Made by a program: the position numbers and the translations under genes
Source of the DNA: Lachnospiraceae bacterium
GTDB taxonomy: Bacteria > Bacillota > Clostridia > Lachnospirales > Lachnospiraceae
Assembly (NCBI GenBank): GCA_017408025.1
Contig: JAFQVJ010000009.1
Coordinates: 1 to 60,194 of the forward strand
Reading direction: 5' to 3'
DNA length: 60,194 nucleotides
Notes under the pieces: model-generated
Database searches by the model: none
Told to the model about the DNA's origin: nothing
What the model saw: only the letters and a program-made list of their open reading frames with translations
Part shown: positions 35,010 through 44,073 of the stretch, in pieces
How positions within the stretch are numbered: position 1 is the stretch's first letter
How the letters are laid out: each line of letters opens with the position of its first letter

Positions 35010-36611
35010 CTACTCCCAATCATCATTGAGCCAGTTTCTAAGGAGCAATGCTGCCGCCTCAGGATTTTCATCAACAAACTTCTCGATAGCTTTTCTAGTT
35101 TCAGATTTCTCTTCAAGGTCAATATCTTCAACTGGAGCTTGCTTATCTCTTGTAGCTGAAAGTAATTCTTCAACCGAAAGCTCTGGTTCAACCTCATTAA
35201 CCTCAATAGGTCTAAGACTTCTCCATACCATAAATCCTAATAATAAGAGAATCACAACCGCTATAATTATAGGAAGAATATTAGTAACAAACGAGCCATC
35301 ATCTGCCGATTCTTCAAACACAGGTATAATAGTTCCATAAATTGTAATATTCTCTTCCGGTATACCTGTTGCCTTTGACACGATTGTGTACATTATAGGA
35401 TCAATCTCCATGGAAACAATAGTAGAATTAGCCTCTTTGTATTCCTCCCATGTCATATCATCAAGAGCACCTTTTTCCTCAAGTTGATCATAATTATGGT
35501 AAATATAATCGTTAACCGTAACTGCGATTGTAGATTTTTCTCTGTCACATGTACCCTGTTCACCCTGTGTAGATGTAATTTTCTGACTTACAGCGTAGTC
35601 AGTCTTACGAATTTCTACGGATGTATTAGTACCATCGCCTGTCTGAATATAATAGGTTGTATCATCATCATTAGAATCTGTACCTGGTACACCGCCTGAT
35701 GTAGAAGCCCCCTCAGATGTATATGTATATTCATTGTCTATAACTTCATCCGGGTTATAATATTCGGTGTCAACCACATCTGTTTTATCAAATGTTATAT
35801 TCAGATTTGGCGATACTGAAATATTTGAAAAAAGACCTGTATCAGAAAGCGCCTTATATACATTACTTACAGTTTCATTATAAAATCTATTTCTTATAGC
35901 ATCCTGAGCAGATACTGACAATGTACTTCCGTCTGTATAGTTCGAAGAACCCTGAAACAAAGTATTTCCTGTACTATCTATAATAGTTACATTGTTTGTT
36001 GTTGGATTACCGACAGCAGTTGCTATAAATTGAGCCATAGACGATGCTGCTCCATTGGGCATGCTATTCTTAAGTTGAAGTTTAACACTTACATACGTTT
36101 CCTCATCATCCTCAAGAACAGAAAGCGTATCCTTTGGAATAGTAAACATTACATCTGCAGATTTAACATAATCAAAAGATTCAATCGTAAGTCGCATATT
36201 ATCTTCAAGATACTTTTGCCACATTCTATCCTTGTCTTCTTTTGTAGTAGAAAAACCTACATTTTCCATATAAGCTTCCAAAGTAAAAGCTCTGGCAACT
36301 ATGCCATCCTGAGCTATAAGATATGTAGCATTGGTATAATTTTCCTCTTCTACATAAATATTCAATCCTTCATTTTCAGTTGTATATTCAATACCTTCCT
36401 CTGTCAATGCGTCTGTTACATCAGCAGCCTCAACCGCATCCGCACATTCTATCAGCAGCTTATATGTAGGTCTTGTCAGCACAATTGCCATTATTATCAG
36501 TGTTATCAATACAGCAGCTGTTATACTTATCATCAACGTCTTCTGTTTTTTATCATATTTTTTCCAGAATTCAACAGCTTTCTTCTGTATATCCTTTAAT
36601 TTTTCATCCAT
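35010..36611 (-). CDS. fliF: flagellar MS-ring protein FliF
   Basis: 533 residues: two membrane segments (about 26-46 and 447-466), periplasmic ring-building motifs including LLIECADAVEAADVTDALTE, and a C-terminal FliG-binding tail (FVDENPEAAALLLRNWLNDD). The MS ring is the base on which the flagellum is built. Confidence 0.97.
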   Translation of the reverse strand: MDEKLKDIQKKAVEFWKKYDKKQKTLMISITAAVLITLIIMAIVLTRPTYKLLIECADAVEAADVTDALTEEGIEYTTENEGLNIYVEEENYTNATYLIAQDGIVARAFTLEAYMENVGFSTTKEDKDRMWQKYLEDNMRLTIESFDYVKSADVMFTIPKDTLSVLEDDEETYVSVKLQLKNSMPNGAASSMAQFIATAVGNPTTNNVTIIDSTGNTLFQGSSNYTDGSTLSVSAQDAIRNRFYNETVSNVYKALSDTGLFSNISVSPNLNITFDKTDVVDTEYYNPDEVIDNEYTYTSEGASTSGGVPGTDSNDDDTTYYIQTGDGTNTSVEIRKTDYAVSQKITSTQGEQGTCDREKSTIAVTVNDYIYHNYDQLEEKGALDDMTWEEYKEANSTIVSMEIDPIMYTIVSKATGIPEENITIYGTIIPVFEESADDGSFVTNILPIIIAVVILLLLGFMVWRSLRPIEVNEVEPELSVEELLSATRDKQAPVEDIDLEEKSETRKAIEKFVDENPEAAALLLRNWLNDDWE

Positions 36612-36660
36612 GATGTTTCTCCATATCTAAGTTATTATTCCATATCCATCTATACCATTA

Positions 36661-36990
36661 CTATATCTGAATATTCATTATCTCCTGATATGCATCCATA
36701 AGTGCATTCTTAATAGCTACTGTGTACTGTAAAGACACCAGCGCCTTCTGCTGTGCCACCGTTACCTCTGTTGTACTCTCAGCATTACCTAACGAAAAAT
36801 CAATCTCTGCAGCCTCCGCTTCCGCAGCAAGACTGTCAGTTTCTCCTACAAGATTCACCATCTGATCAAATATTGCTGAAAATGTATTGTTCGTTTCATT
36901 GACCTGCGTTGTGCCCGTGCTGATCATATTATTCTTTTTAGTCTGAATATCCTGAATAACTGTAGATATTCCTGTTGTTACATCTATCAT
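36661..36990 (-). CDS. fliE: flagellar rod/MS-ring adapter FliE
   Basis: 109 residues. The C-terminal helix VTVAQQKALVSLQYTVAIKN...DAYQEIMNIQI is the FliE signature. It links the MS ring to the rod. Confidence 0.93.
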   Translation of the reverse strand: MIDVTTGISTVIQDIQTKKNNMISTGTTQVNETNNTFSAIFDQMVNLVGETDSLAAEAEAAEIDFSLGNAESTTEVTVAQQKALVSLQYTVAIKNALMDAYQEIMNIQI

Positions 36991-37022
36991 AGTTAATTAA
37001 CCTTCCTACCTTTTATCTTTTG

Positions 37023-37460
37023 CTATTTACCGATTTCAAGCCCCTTTAGCGCCATCGTCTTAGAAGCATTAAAAGCTGTCACGTTTGCTTCATAGGATCT
37101 GGAAGCATCTATTAGGTTTGTCATCTCAGTAACAACATTTACATTTGGATATGTAACATAACCATTTTCATCTGCATCTGGATGAGCTGGGTCATAAACC
37201 ATATTCATAGCCGTCTCATAATCTTCTATAACTTTTGTAACCTTCACGCCCGTTCCAACAGTTCCCGCTGTCGACAGCAAAATGTCACTAAACGCTGTAG
37301 CGTTCTTTTCTGCAAAAACAACCGTCTTTCTGCGATATGCGCCACCACCCTGTGAGCTGGTAGAATTGACATTGGCAAGATTTTGCGAAATAACGTCCGA
37401 GCGTAGTCTCTGAGCACTCATACCTGATGCGTTTATATCAAATGCTGTAAATATAGCCAT
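37023..37460 (-). CDS. flgC: flagellar proximal rod protein FlgC
   Basis: 145 residues: an N-terminal rod signature (FDINASGMSAQRLRSDVISQ, NLANVNSTSSQGGGAYRRK) and a C-terminal helix (VTEMTNLIDASRSYEANVTA). Downstream of flgB. Confidence 0.96.
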   Translation of the reverse strand: MAIFTAFDINASGMSAQRLRSDVISQNLANVNSTSSQGGGAYRRKTVVFAEKNATAFSDILLSTAGTVGTGVKVTKVIEDYETAMNMVYDPAHPDADENGYVTYPNVNVVTEMTNLIDASRSYEANVTAFNASKTMALKGLEIGK

Positions 37461-37474
37461 AATTATCCTCCTTA

Positions 37475-37867
37475 TTATCTCTGCATAGCAGCTGTAAGCA
37501 TATCAAACTGATAATTGATAGTATCAATAATAGTTTGATAATAAATCTGGTTTGATGCAAATTCAACATTTTCTGTATCAATATCAACATTATTACCATC
37601 CAAGCGATATGACAACTCAGAATAATCAGTATATACTGTTGAATTTAAATTTGATAAATCCACATCATTTATTCTCTGTCTGAGCGATGTACTATCTCCA
37701 CTAGTAAGTTCCTGCATAAGATAGCTTTCGAAAGTCACATCTTTACGCTTATATCCTGGTGTATCTACATTTGCAAGATTATTTGAGATAATTTCGTTTC
37801 TCTTCCATGAATAATCTGCTGCTTTCGAAAGAACGTCTATATAATTGTAGGCATTCGAATTAATCAT
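37475..37867 (-). CDS. flgB: flagellar proximal rod protein FlgB
   Basis: 130 residues with the rod signature NEIISNNLANVDTPGYKRKD. First gene of the flagellar cluster; ATG preceded by AAGGAGA. It lies about 40 nt after a strong promoter. Confidence 0.96.
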   Translation of the reverse strand: MINSNAYNYIDVLSKAADYSWKRNEIISNNLANVDTPGYKRKDVTFESYLMQELTSGDSTSLRQRINDVDLSNLNSTVYTDYSELSYRLDGNNVDIDTENVEFASNQIYYQTIIDTINYQFDMLTAAMQR

Positions 37868-37916
37868 TTAAACATCTCCTTTACCTAGTACACTATGCCT
37901 AATTTACCTGAGTAAC

Positions 37917-37945
37917 ATTATAGGTTACATGTACAAAAATAGCAA
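37917..37945 (-). promoter_or_regulatory. sigma-A promoter of the flagellar cluster
   Basis: Minus strand TTGCTA (37945-37940), a 17-nt spacer and a perfect TATAAT (37922-37917). A TTGACA further upstream (37969-37964) has no -10 at good spacing. The leader to flgB is about 43 nt, too short for a riboswitch. Confidence 0.75.
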
Positions 37946-38045
37946 GATTATTTTAAGTTTTTTTGTCAAAAAAACACCATATTGCGGGTTTTTAAGGCTT
38001 TCAAACGATAGTAAATTAGTACTAGTTTTTATCTTGTGTATTTCA

Positions 38046-38083
38046 GCACAGAAAGTTTCGAGAACTTTCCTATACAACAAAAA
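38046..38083 (-). repeat. post-terminator motif, copy 1 (after codY)
   Basis: Right after the terminator T-run comes GTTGTATAGGAAAGTTCT, followed by a second small hairpin (GAAAGTT/AACTTTC, with outer G-U pairs to about 38046). A 23-nt core (38061-38083) is identical to 57178-57200, also directly after a terminator. Confidence 0.7.
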
Positions 38084-38122
38084 AGCCACCCTACTGCGTA
38101 TCCATACGCATAAGAGTGGCTT
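38079..38122 (-). terminator. codY terminator
   Basis: AAGCCACTC-like arm (38122-38114) pairs with GGGTGGCTT (38090-38083), with an inner GCGTA/TACGC stem, then a run of T on the minus strand. The shared post-terminator motif follows. Confidence 0.85.
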
Positions 38123-38158
38123 AATTCCTTTTAAACCTCAATACATTTTATATATCAT

Positions 38159-38932
38159 TTAGTTTTTTTTAATCTTTTTAAGTTCTTCAAACACAACATC
38201 ATTGATAACCTTGATATATGTTCCCTTCATGCCAGAGGAACGCGATTCAATCACTCCAGCAGATTCAAATTTTCTGAGAGCATTGACAATTACAGAACGT
38301 GTTATTCCCACTCTATCTGCAATTTTACTAGCTATAAGTATCCCCTCTGTTCCATCAAGTTCTTCAAATATATGCACTATAGCCTCAAGTTCAGAGAAAG
38401 ACAATGTACTTATAGCCGAACGAACAATCTGTATTTTTCTCTCTTCCTCTGCGTTCTCCTCGTTAACCGAGCGCATCATCTCAAGTCCTACAACAGTGGT
38501 ACCATACTCACTCAAGATTATGTCATCAATCTCGTACTGCTCATCACATTTGTATATAAACAACGTTCCTAGTCTCTCTCCTGCTATATCAATCGGAGCA
38601 ATAATTACTTTAAATTTCTTTGTATTTTCAGAATTGAATCCCAACGTAGACAGATTAACATTCTCTTTTGTTGACAATATGGACAAAAGTCTCTCATTCA
38701 ACATCTTGTCAATCATAGAGCCAACTTCGCTTTTTATAAGTTCCTTAATCTCATCTACTTCGTTTCTTTTTCCGCATCCAAGAACCTTACCTTTCTTGCT
38801 GATAACAAGAATGTTCGACTCAAGAATATCACTTAACACACGACAAATATCATTAAACACAACCTTAGTAGAATTATTATTATGCAGAAGTTTATTGATT
38901 TTTCTCGTCTTGTCCAATAATTCAACGCTCAT
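38159..38932 (-). CDS. codY: GTP/branched-chain amino acid sensing repressor CodY
   Basis: 257 residues: an N-terminal GAF ligand domain (INKLLHNNNSTKVVFNDICR...LESNILVISKKGKVLGC) and a C-terminal winged HTH (ASKIADRVGITRSVIVNALR...SGMKGTYIKV). CodY represses starvation and motility genes when branched-chain amino acids and GTP are high. Upstream of flgB, as in Bacillus. It has its own promoter and terminator. Confidence 0.97.
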   Translation of the reverse strand: MSVELLDKTRKINKLLHNNNSTKVVFNDICRVLSDILESNILVISKKGKVLGCGKRNEVDEIKELIKSEVGSMIDKMLNERLLSILSTKENVNLSTLGFNSENTKKFKVIIAPIDIAGERLGTLFIYKCDEQYEIDDIILSEYGTTVVGLEMMRSVNEENAEEERKIQIVRSAISTLSFSELEAIVHIFEELDGTEGILIASKIADRVGITRSVIVNALRKFESAGVIESRSSGMKGTYIKVINDVVFEELKKIKKN

Positions 38933-38993
38933 CTATCACGCCTCCTACCGATTAAACAAAAAGTCTTGTTACTACAAATACGATTATATTTAC

Positions 38994-39022
38994 AATATAA
39001 CACATTTTTTTGTAAGCAACAA
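38994..39022 (-). promoter_or_regulatory. sigma-A promoter of codY
   Basis: Minus strand TTGTTG (39022-39017), a 17-nt spacer and TATATT (38999-38994), about 60 nt from the start codon. Confidence 0.6.
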
Positions 39023-39127
39023 GGCTTTTTTTGTATAATTGTTAAATTATATATTTTTTTTAAGTTTAATAAATAATTTTTACAATATTGTCACATTATT
39101 TCAAAAAGAGTCATAAAACAAGAAACG

Positions 39128-41185
39128 TTATTCAATGTAGCCACACTGTTCATCGCTACATACCAGCTTATTTCCTTTCTGTACCATGTATTTGCCACAG
39201 TTCGGACATTTCTTTTCAACTGGTTTCTGCCATGACATAAACTCACATTCCGGATTGTTAATACACCCAAAATATTTTCTTCCTTTTTTAGTTTTTCTTA
39301 TAACAATATCTTCACCGCATTGTGGACAAGCAACACCTATCTTTTCATAATATGGCTTGGTATTTCTACAATCTGGGAATCCCGGACATGCCAAAAATTT
39401 ACCATGGGGACCATATTTTATAACCATATTCCTTCCACATTCTTCACATACTACATCCGTCTCTTCATCACGAATTTCAACCTTTTCAAGCTCTTCTTCT
39501 GCGTTTTTGACAGCTTCCGCAAGATCAGGATAAAAGTTTCTTATAACTGTCTTCCACTGAACCTTTCCATCTTCAACCATATCCAGAAGAGATTCCAGAT
39601 TAGCAGTAAAACTTGAATCAACAATAACTGCAAAAGCTTCTTTCATTATCTGATTAACCGCTTCTCCCAATTCTGTCACATAAAGATTCTTATCTTCCTT
39701 TGCAACATATCTTCTTGCGATAATAGTTGTGATAGTTGGCGCATAAGTACTTGGTCTACCTATTCCCTGCTCCTCAAGAGCCTTTACAAGAGCTGCCTCT
39801 GTAAAATGAGCTGGTGGTTGTGTAAAATGTTGCTTTGTCTCAAACTTATCGAGGGAGAGCTTTGAATCCTTTGTAATCTTATTCAAAAGTACGTTTGCCG
39901 CCTCTTTCTCCTCGTCAGCTTCAGCATAGACAGACATAAAACCATCAAATGCAATTTTCGATGTTGCAACTGTAAATGTATAACCTGCTGCACCAATTTT
40001 TACAGATGTGGTTTCATATTTCGCATTCTCCATGCGACTTGCAGTAAATCTCTTCCATATAAGTTGATAAAGTCTAAACAAATCCCTTGTTAACTGTTCC
40101 TTCACCACGGCTGGTGTGAGCTCTATGACAGTCGGTCTGATAGCTTCATGGGCGTCCTGAATTTTATTGGAATTTTTCTTAGTATTCTCTGATACAGCCA
40201 CATATTTCTCGCCGTAATTTTCCGCAATAAACTCTCTCGCCATATGATCTGCTTCTTCTGATATACGCGTAGAATCTGTACGAAGGTATGTTATAAGACC
40301 TATACTTCCATATCCTTTTATCTCCACACCTTCATATAGCTGTTGCGCAAGGCGCATAGTTTTTTGCGTTGAGAAGTTAAGTGCCTTAGAGGCTTCCTGC
40401 TGCAATGTACTAGTTGTAAATGGTAACGGCGACTTTTTCATTCTCTCACCATTCTTTATCTCTTCAACCTTAAAATCCGCTTTCTCAAGCTTACCAAGAA
40501 TATCCTTTAACTTATCTTCACTCTCTATATTCATCTTTCCATTCTTATCACCATGGAATTTAGCCACAAGAGGTTTCTTTTCTCCCTGAACATTCAATTC
40601 TGCATCAAGAGTCCAGTATTCTTCTGGAATAAATGAATTAATCTCATCTTCTCTGTCACATATCATACGGAGGGCCACTGACTGAACACGTCCAGCACTC
40701 AAGCCTCTCTTAACTTTCGCCCACAGTACCGGACTTATACTGTAACCAACCATTCTATCAACAGTTCTTCTCGCCTGTTGAGCATCTACAAGGTCCATAT
40801 CAATATCTCTTGCATTTTTCAGCGATTCCTTGACAGCATTCTTTGTAATTTCGTTAAATGTAATACGTGCCATTTTTTTATCATCAAGTTTTAGAGCTGT
40901 TTTAAGGTGCCATGCTATAGCCTCACCTTCCCTATCAGGGTCAGTTGCAAGAAATACTTTATCAGCTTTCTTTACATATCTCTTTATCTCAGCCAGCTTA
41001 TCTCCCTTTCCTCTGATAGTAATATACTTCGGCTCATAGTCATTTTCTATGTCAATTCCCATAGTACTCTTAGGGAAATCTCTTACATGTCCATTAGAAG
41101 CTATAACTTCATAATTTGAACCTAATATTTTCTTTACAGTTTTAACCTTTGCAGGCGACTCTAAAATCACTAAATACTTAGCCAT
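39128..41185 (-). CDS. topA: DNA topoisomerase I
   Basis: 685 residues. TOPRIM domain (YLVILESPAKVKTVKKILGS, DPDREGEAIAWHL), the active-site tyrosine in LITYLRTDSTRI and three C-terminal four-Cys zinc ribbons. It relaxes negative supercoils. The start MAKYL follows GGAGG; a longer frame begins inside the spacer. Confidence 0.97.
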   Translation of the reverse strand: MAKYLVILESPAKVKTVKKILGSNYEVIASNGHVRDFPKSTMGIDIENDYEPKYITIRGKGDKLAEIKRYVKKADKVFLATDPDREGEAIAWHLKTALKLDDKKMARITFNEITKNAVKESLKNARDIDMDLVDAQQARRTVDRMVGYSISPVLWAKVKRGLSAGRVQSVALRMICDREDEINSFIPEEYWTLDAELNVQGEKKPLVAKFHGDKNGKMNIESEDKLKDILGKLEKADFKVEEIKNGERMKKSPLPFTTSTLQQEASKALNFSTQKTMRLAQQLYEGVEIKGYGSIGLITYLRTDSTRISEEADHMAREFIAENYGEKYVAVSENTKKNSNKIQDAHEAIRPTVIELTPAVVKEQLTRDLFRLYQLIWKRFTASRMENAKYETTSVKIGAAGYTFTVATSKIAFDGFMSVYAEADEEKEAANVLLNKITKDSKLSLDKFETKQHFTQPPAHFTEAALVKALEEQGIGRPSTYAPTITTIIARRYVAKEDKNLYVTELGEAVNQIMKEAFAVIVDSSFTANLESLLDMVEDGKVQWKTVIRNFYPDLAEAVKNAEEELEKVEIRDEETDVVCEECGRNMVIKYGPHGKFLACPGFPDCRNTKPYYEKIGVACPQCGEDIVIRKTKKGRKYFGCINNPECEFMSWQKPVEKKCPNCGKYMVQKGNKLVCSDEQCGYIE

Positions 41186-41209
41186 ATTCAATTTAACCTC
41201 CAAGCACTC

Positions 41210-42304
41210 TTATTTTCTTCTTGCATAATGATTTTTTACAGGTTCAACAACAAAACCCTTCATCATCAATTGCGTCAGAATGCCGAACACTTCCGAAGAA
41301 GTTTTGCCCGTCTTCTTGATTATATCGTCTATGTTCTTAGGCAACAAATCGAGACAACTATACACTACTTCATTTTCTTTTTCAAGTATAATCTTACAAT
41401 TATTTTTTTCGTTATTCTCTTCTAGATTATCAAATATCCCCATTGCATACAGCATATCAGCTCCTTCCGTCAACAATGATGCTCCTGATTTTATAAGTTC
41501 ATTACATCCACAGCTCAATTCATCTCCAACCCTGCCCGGCAATGCATAAATTTCTTTTCCATATTGAAGAGCATAATCAGTTGTAATAAGCGAGCCTGAA
41601 TTTTTCTTTGCTTCCACAACAGCCACCACATCAGAAAGCATACTGATAATACGATTTCTTTCAGGAAACTGCCAGCTAAGAGGTTCTGTCCCCGGAACAT
41701 ATTCCGACATCACACTTCCATGAGCCACTATTTCCATGTACAGTTCGATATTTTCTCTAGGATAACAAATATCAACTCCACACCCCAACACAGCATACGT
41801 TTTAGCCCCAGCCTGTAACGCTCCTCTGTGTGCCGCAGCATCTATTCCTCGCGCCATTCCGCTTATGACTCCCACGCCATACCCACCTAACTGCCTACTT
41901 ATTTTCTCTGCCATTGCCACTCCATATCGACTACAGTTCCTTGCCCCAACCATTCCAGCTAGCTTTTCTTCATTTCCAGGTAAAGTACCTTTATAAAACA
42001 GCCACAAAGGTTTATCTCCATATAAGAGCAGCTTTTCAGGGTATCCACTATGTCCAACGTGGGTAAATCTTATATTTTTCTTTGATAGATTATGCCACAC
42101 ATTTTCCATATCCATCTGTTTTGCCGCCATAATATTATAAATGTCTGCGTCCGTAAATATTCCTGTTTTTTCTAGCTCCTGCTGTTTAGCCATGTATAAC
42201 TCTTCCGGAGAATCGAAACTATTTAAGACCTTTCTTGCCTTACCAGTCCACATTTCCTTTACATGAGTCATCCATAGCCAGTACTTGTCTTTCTCAAAAT
42301 CCAT
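41210..42304 (-). CDS. dprA: DNA-processing protein DprA
   Basis: 364 residues: an N-terminal helical region and the Rossmann-like DprA core (VGARNCSRYGVAMAEKISRQL, SGMARGIDAAAHRGAL, SEYVPGTEPLSWQFPERNRI) and a C-terminal winged-helix-like domain (IDDIIKKTGKTSSEVFGILTQL). It loads RecA on incoming single strands during transformation. Lies between comM and topA, which suggests competence potential. Confidence 0.96.
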   Translation of the reverse strand: MDFEKDKYWLWMTHVKEMWTGKARKVLNSFDSPEELYMAKQQELEKTGIFTDADIYNIMAAKQMDMENVWHNLSKKNIRFTHVGHSGYPEKLLLYGDKPLWLFYKGTLPGNEEKLAGMVGARNCSRYGVAMAEKISRQLGGYGVGVISGMARGIDAAAHRGALQAGAKTYAVLGCGVDICYPRENIELYMEIVAHGSVMSEYVPGTEPLSWQFPERNRIISMLSDVVAVVEAKKNSGSLITTDYALQYGKEIYALPGRVGDELSCGCNELIKSGASLLTEGADMLYAMGIFDNLEENNEKNNCKIILEKENEVVYSCLDLLPKNIDDIIKKTGKTSSEVFGILTQLMMKGFVVEPVKNHYARRK

Positions 42305-42321
42305 ATTCCTATCATCCTCCT

Positions 42322-43845
42322 CTATATCAATTCTGTGCGGTAGCCAATAGCTTCTGCTATGTGACTTTCCTTTATATACTCCTCATCTTCCAGATCTGCT
42401 ATAGTTCTTGCCACACGTAGTATTTTGTAATACGCCCTCACACTTAATCCAAAAGTATTGTATGCCATATCCATCAATTTCTTTTCTTCAACACCCAAGT
42501 AGCAATATTTTTCCATATGAGAAGATGGTATTTCGCTATTAAATTTATATTTTTCATTCTTATATCTTTCTATCTGACATTTTCTTGCATGCTCAACTCT
42601 TTCTCTTATATCTTTTGATGACTCACCACCTTTTCTGCCTAACTCTTCCATTGCAACTGATGGTGTATTTACACAGATATCTATTCTATCCAATATAGGA
42701 CCACTGATTTTACCTATATAATTCTTCACCTGAATTTCACTGCAATTGCATCTATTTCTGTCCGGATAATAACCGCATTTGCACGGATTGGTAGCTGCCA
42801 CAAGCATTACATTTGCCGGAAATACATATGCCCCTCCTACCCTGCTTATAGATACATATCCATCCTCTAAAGGTTGCCTAAGGGCATCAATTACATCTCT
42901 CTTGAATTCAGCAAGCTCATCAAGAAAAAGCACACCCTTATGAGCCAGTGTTATTTCCCCTGGTTTCGGATTATTCCCACCTCCGATGAGCGCCCTGTCT
43001 GTAGTAGTATGATGTGGTGCACGAAATGGTCTGGTCATCTTCACTGCTTTACCATCCAGTTTACCTGCTATACTATGTATCTTAGTTATCTCCATACATT
43101 CTTCCATATCAGGCTTTGGCAATATTCCTGCTATGCGCTTTGCTATCATAGATTTTCCTGACCCTGGACTTCCTACAAGAAGTAGATGATGCATGCCTGC
43201 CACAGCCACTTCCGCAGCCCTTTTAACAACTTCCTGGCCATTTATCTCAGAAAAATCACCATCTCTATCTTCTCCATCAAAATATTCCTCATACATTTTC
43301 TCAAAATCCACGTATTCTACAGCTTTAATCTGACCTCCATTAAGAAAATCTACTACCTCCCTCAGATTATTAACACCATATATTTCAATATCATCTACAA
43401 TTGCTCCCTCATGCGCATTTTTCTTAGGAATAATAAATCTTCGTATTCCTTTTTCCCTGGCTGCTAAAATCATAGGCAGAACACCATTCATACTAAGCAC
43501 CTCACCGCTAAGACTTAACTCTCCTGCTATTAGGATATCCTCTTCATAATACTTAAGATTAATAAGTCCAAGAGAACCCAATATTCCTACTGCTATCGGC
43601 AGATCAAAGTAGCTGCCCTCCTTTCTTATATCAGCAGGTGACAGACTTACAGTAATTCTCTTAGGTGGCAACAAATATCCCGTATTTTTAATAGCCGAAC
43701 GCACCCTCTCTTTCGCTTCTCTCACTTCAGAGTTCAGCAATCCCACCATTTCAAAACTTGGTAAACCGTCACTTACGTCTGTTTCTACACTCACTATCTC
43801 CATAGACACACCACGAAGCGCAGTACTATATACTTTACTATACAT
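42322..43845 (-). CDS. comM: Mg-chelatase-like AAA ATPase ComM/YifB
   Basis: 507 residues: an N-terminal Lon-like ChlI fold (SKVYSTALRGVSMEIVSVET), an AAA core with Walker A (LLVGSPGSGKSMIAKRI) and a zinc-type cluster (PCKCGYYPDRNRCNC), then a C-terminal lid. ComM drives branch migration during transformation in relatives. First of the comM-dprA-topA group. Confidence 0.95.
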   Translation of the reverse strand: MYSKVYSTALRGVSMEIVSVETDVSDGLPSFEMVGLLNSEVREAKERVRSAIKNTGYLLPPKRITVSLSPADIRKEGSYFDLPIAVGILGSLGLINLKYYEEDILIAGELSLSGEVLSMNGVLPMILAAREKGIRRFIIPKKNAHEGAIVDDIEIYGVNNLREVVDFLNGGQIKAVEYVDFEKMYEEYFDGEDRDGDFSEINGQEVVKRAAEVAVAGMHHLLLVGSPGSGKSMIAKRIAGILPKPDMEECMEITKIHSIAGKLDGKAVKMTRPFRAPHHTTTDRALIGGGNNPKPGEITLAHKGVLFLDELAEFKRDVIDALRQPLEDGYVSISRVGGAYVFPANVMLVAATNPCKCGYYPDRNRCNCSEIQVKNYIGKISGPILDRIDICVNTPSVAMEELGRKGGESSKDIRERVEHARKCQIERYKNEKYKFNSEIPSSHMEKYCYLGVEEKKLMDMAYNTFGLSVRAYYKILRVARTIADLEDEEYIKESHIAEAIGYRTELI

Positions 43846-44007
43846 TTTTCCTCCTTAACTCAACGCAGAATATGACCATATTTAGTTGTCAAGGTTCATT
43901 ACATAAATAGGGATTTCCAAAGCAGATTTGCTTTCACCCGAAAATAAAGAATAAATCGCTTAATGTTTTATTATATATGGAAGTTCAAATAACTTTCCTA
44001 TATAGTA
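43846..44007. other. intergenic stretch with 6-4-6 palindrome
   Basis: No ORF. AAAGCA/TGCTTT (43919-43934) forms a perfect 6-bp palindrome about 75 nt before comM, and a TTGACA (minus, 43892-43887) lacks a clear -10. It may be an operator for comM. Near the asnA end (43991-44002) lies copy 2 of the post-terminator motif. Confidence 0.35.
43981..44002 (-). repeat. post-terminator motif, copy 2 (after asnA)
   Basis: Minus-strand TATAGGAAAGTT (44002-43991), five bases past the asnA hairpin, followed by a small stem to AACTTCC. Shares 12 bases with the copies at 38061 and 57178. Confidence 0.5.
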
Positions 44008-44042
44008 AATAGGGTTGTGTGAGCATCTCACACAACCCTATT
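44008..44042 (-). terminator. 16-bp terminator hairpin after asnA
   Basis: Perfect 16-bp stem (44008-44023 with 44027-44042) and a 3-nt loop, AT-rich outside. There is no long U-run, but the stem's stability and place favour termination in both directions. Confidence 0.75.
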
Positions 44043-44073
44043 ATATCTAACTCTTATATTTTTGTCAAAGACA

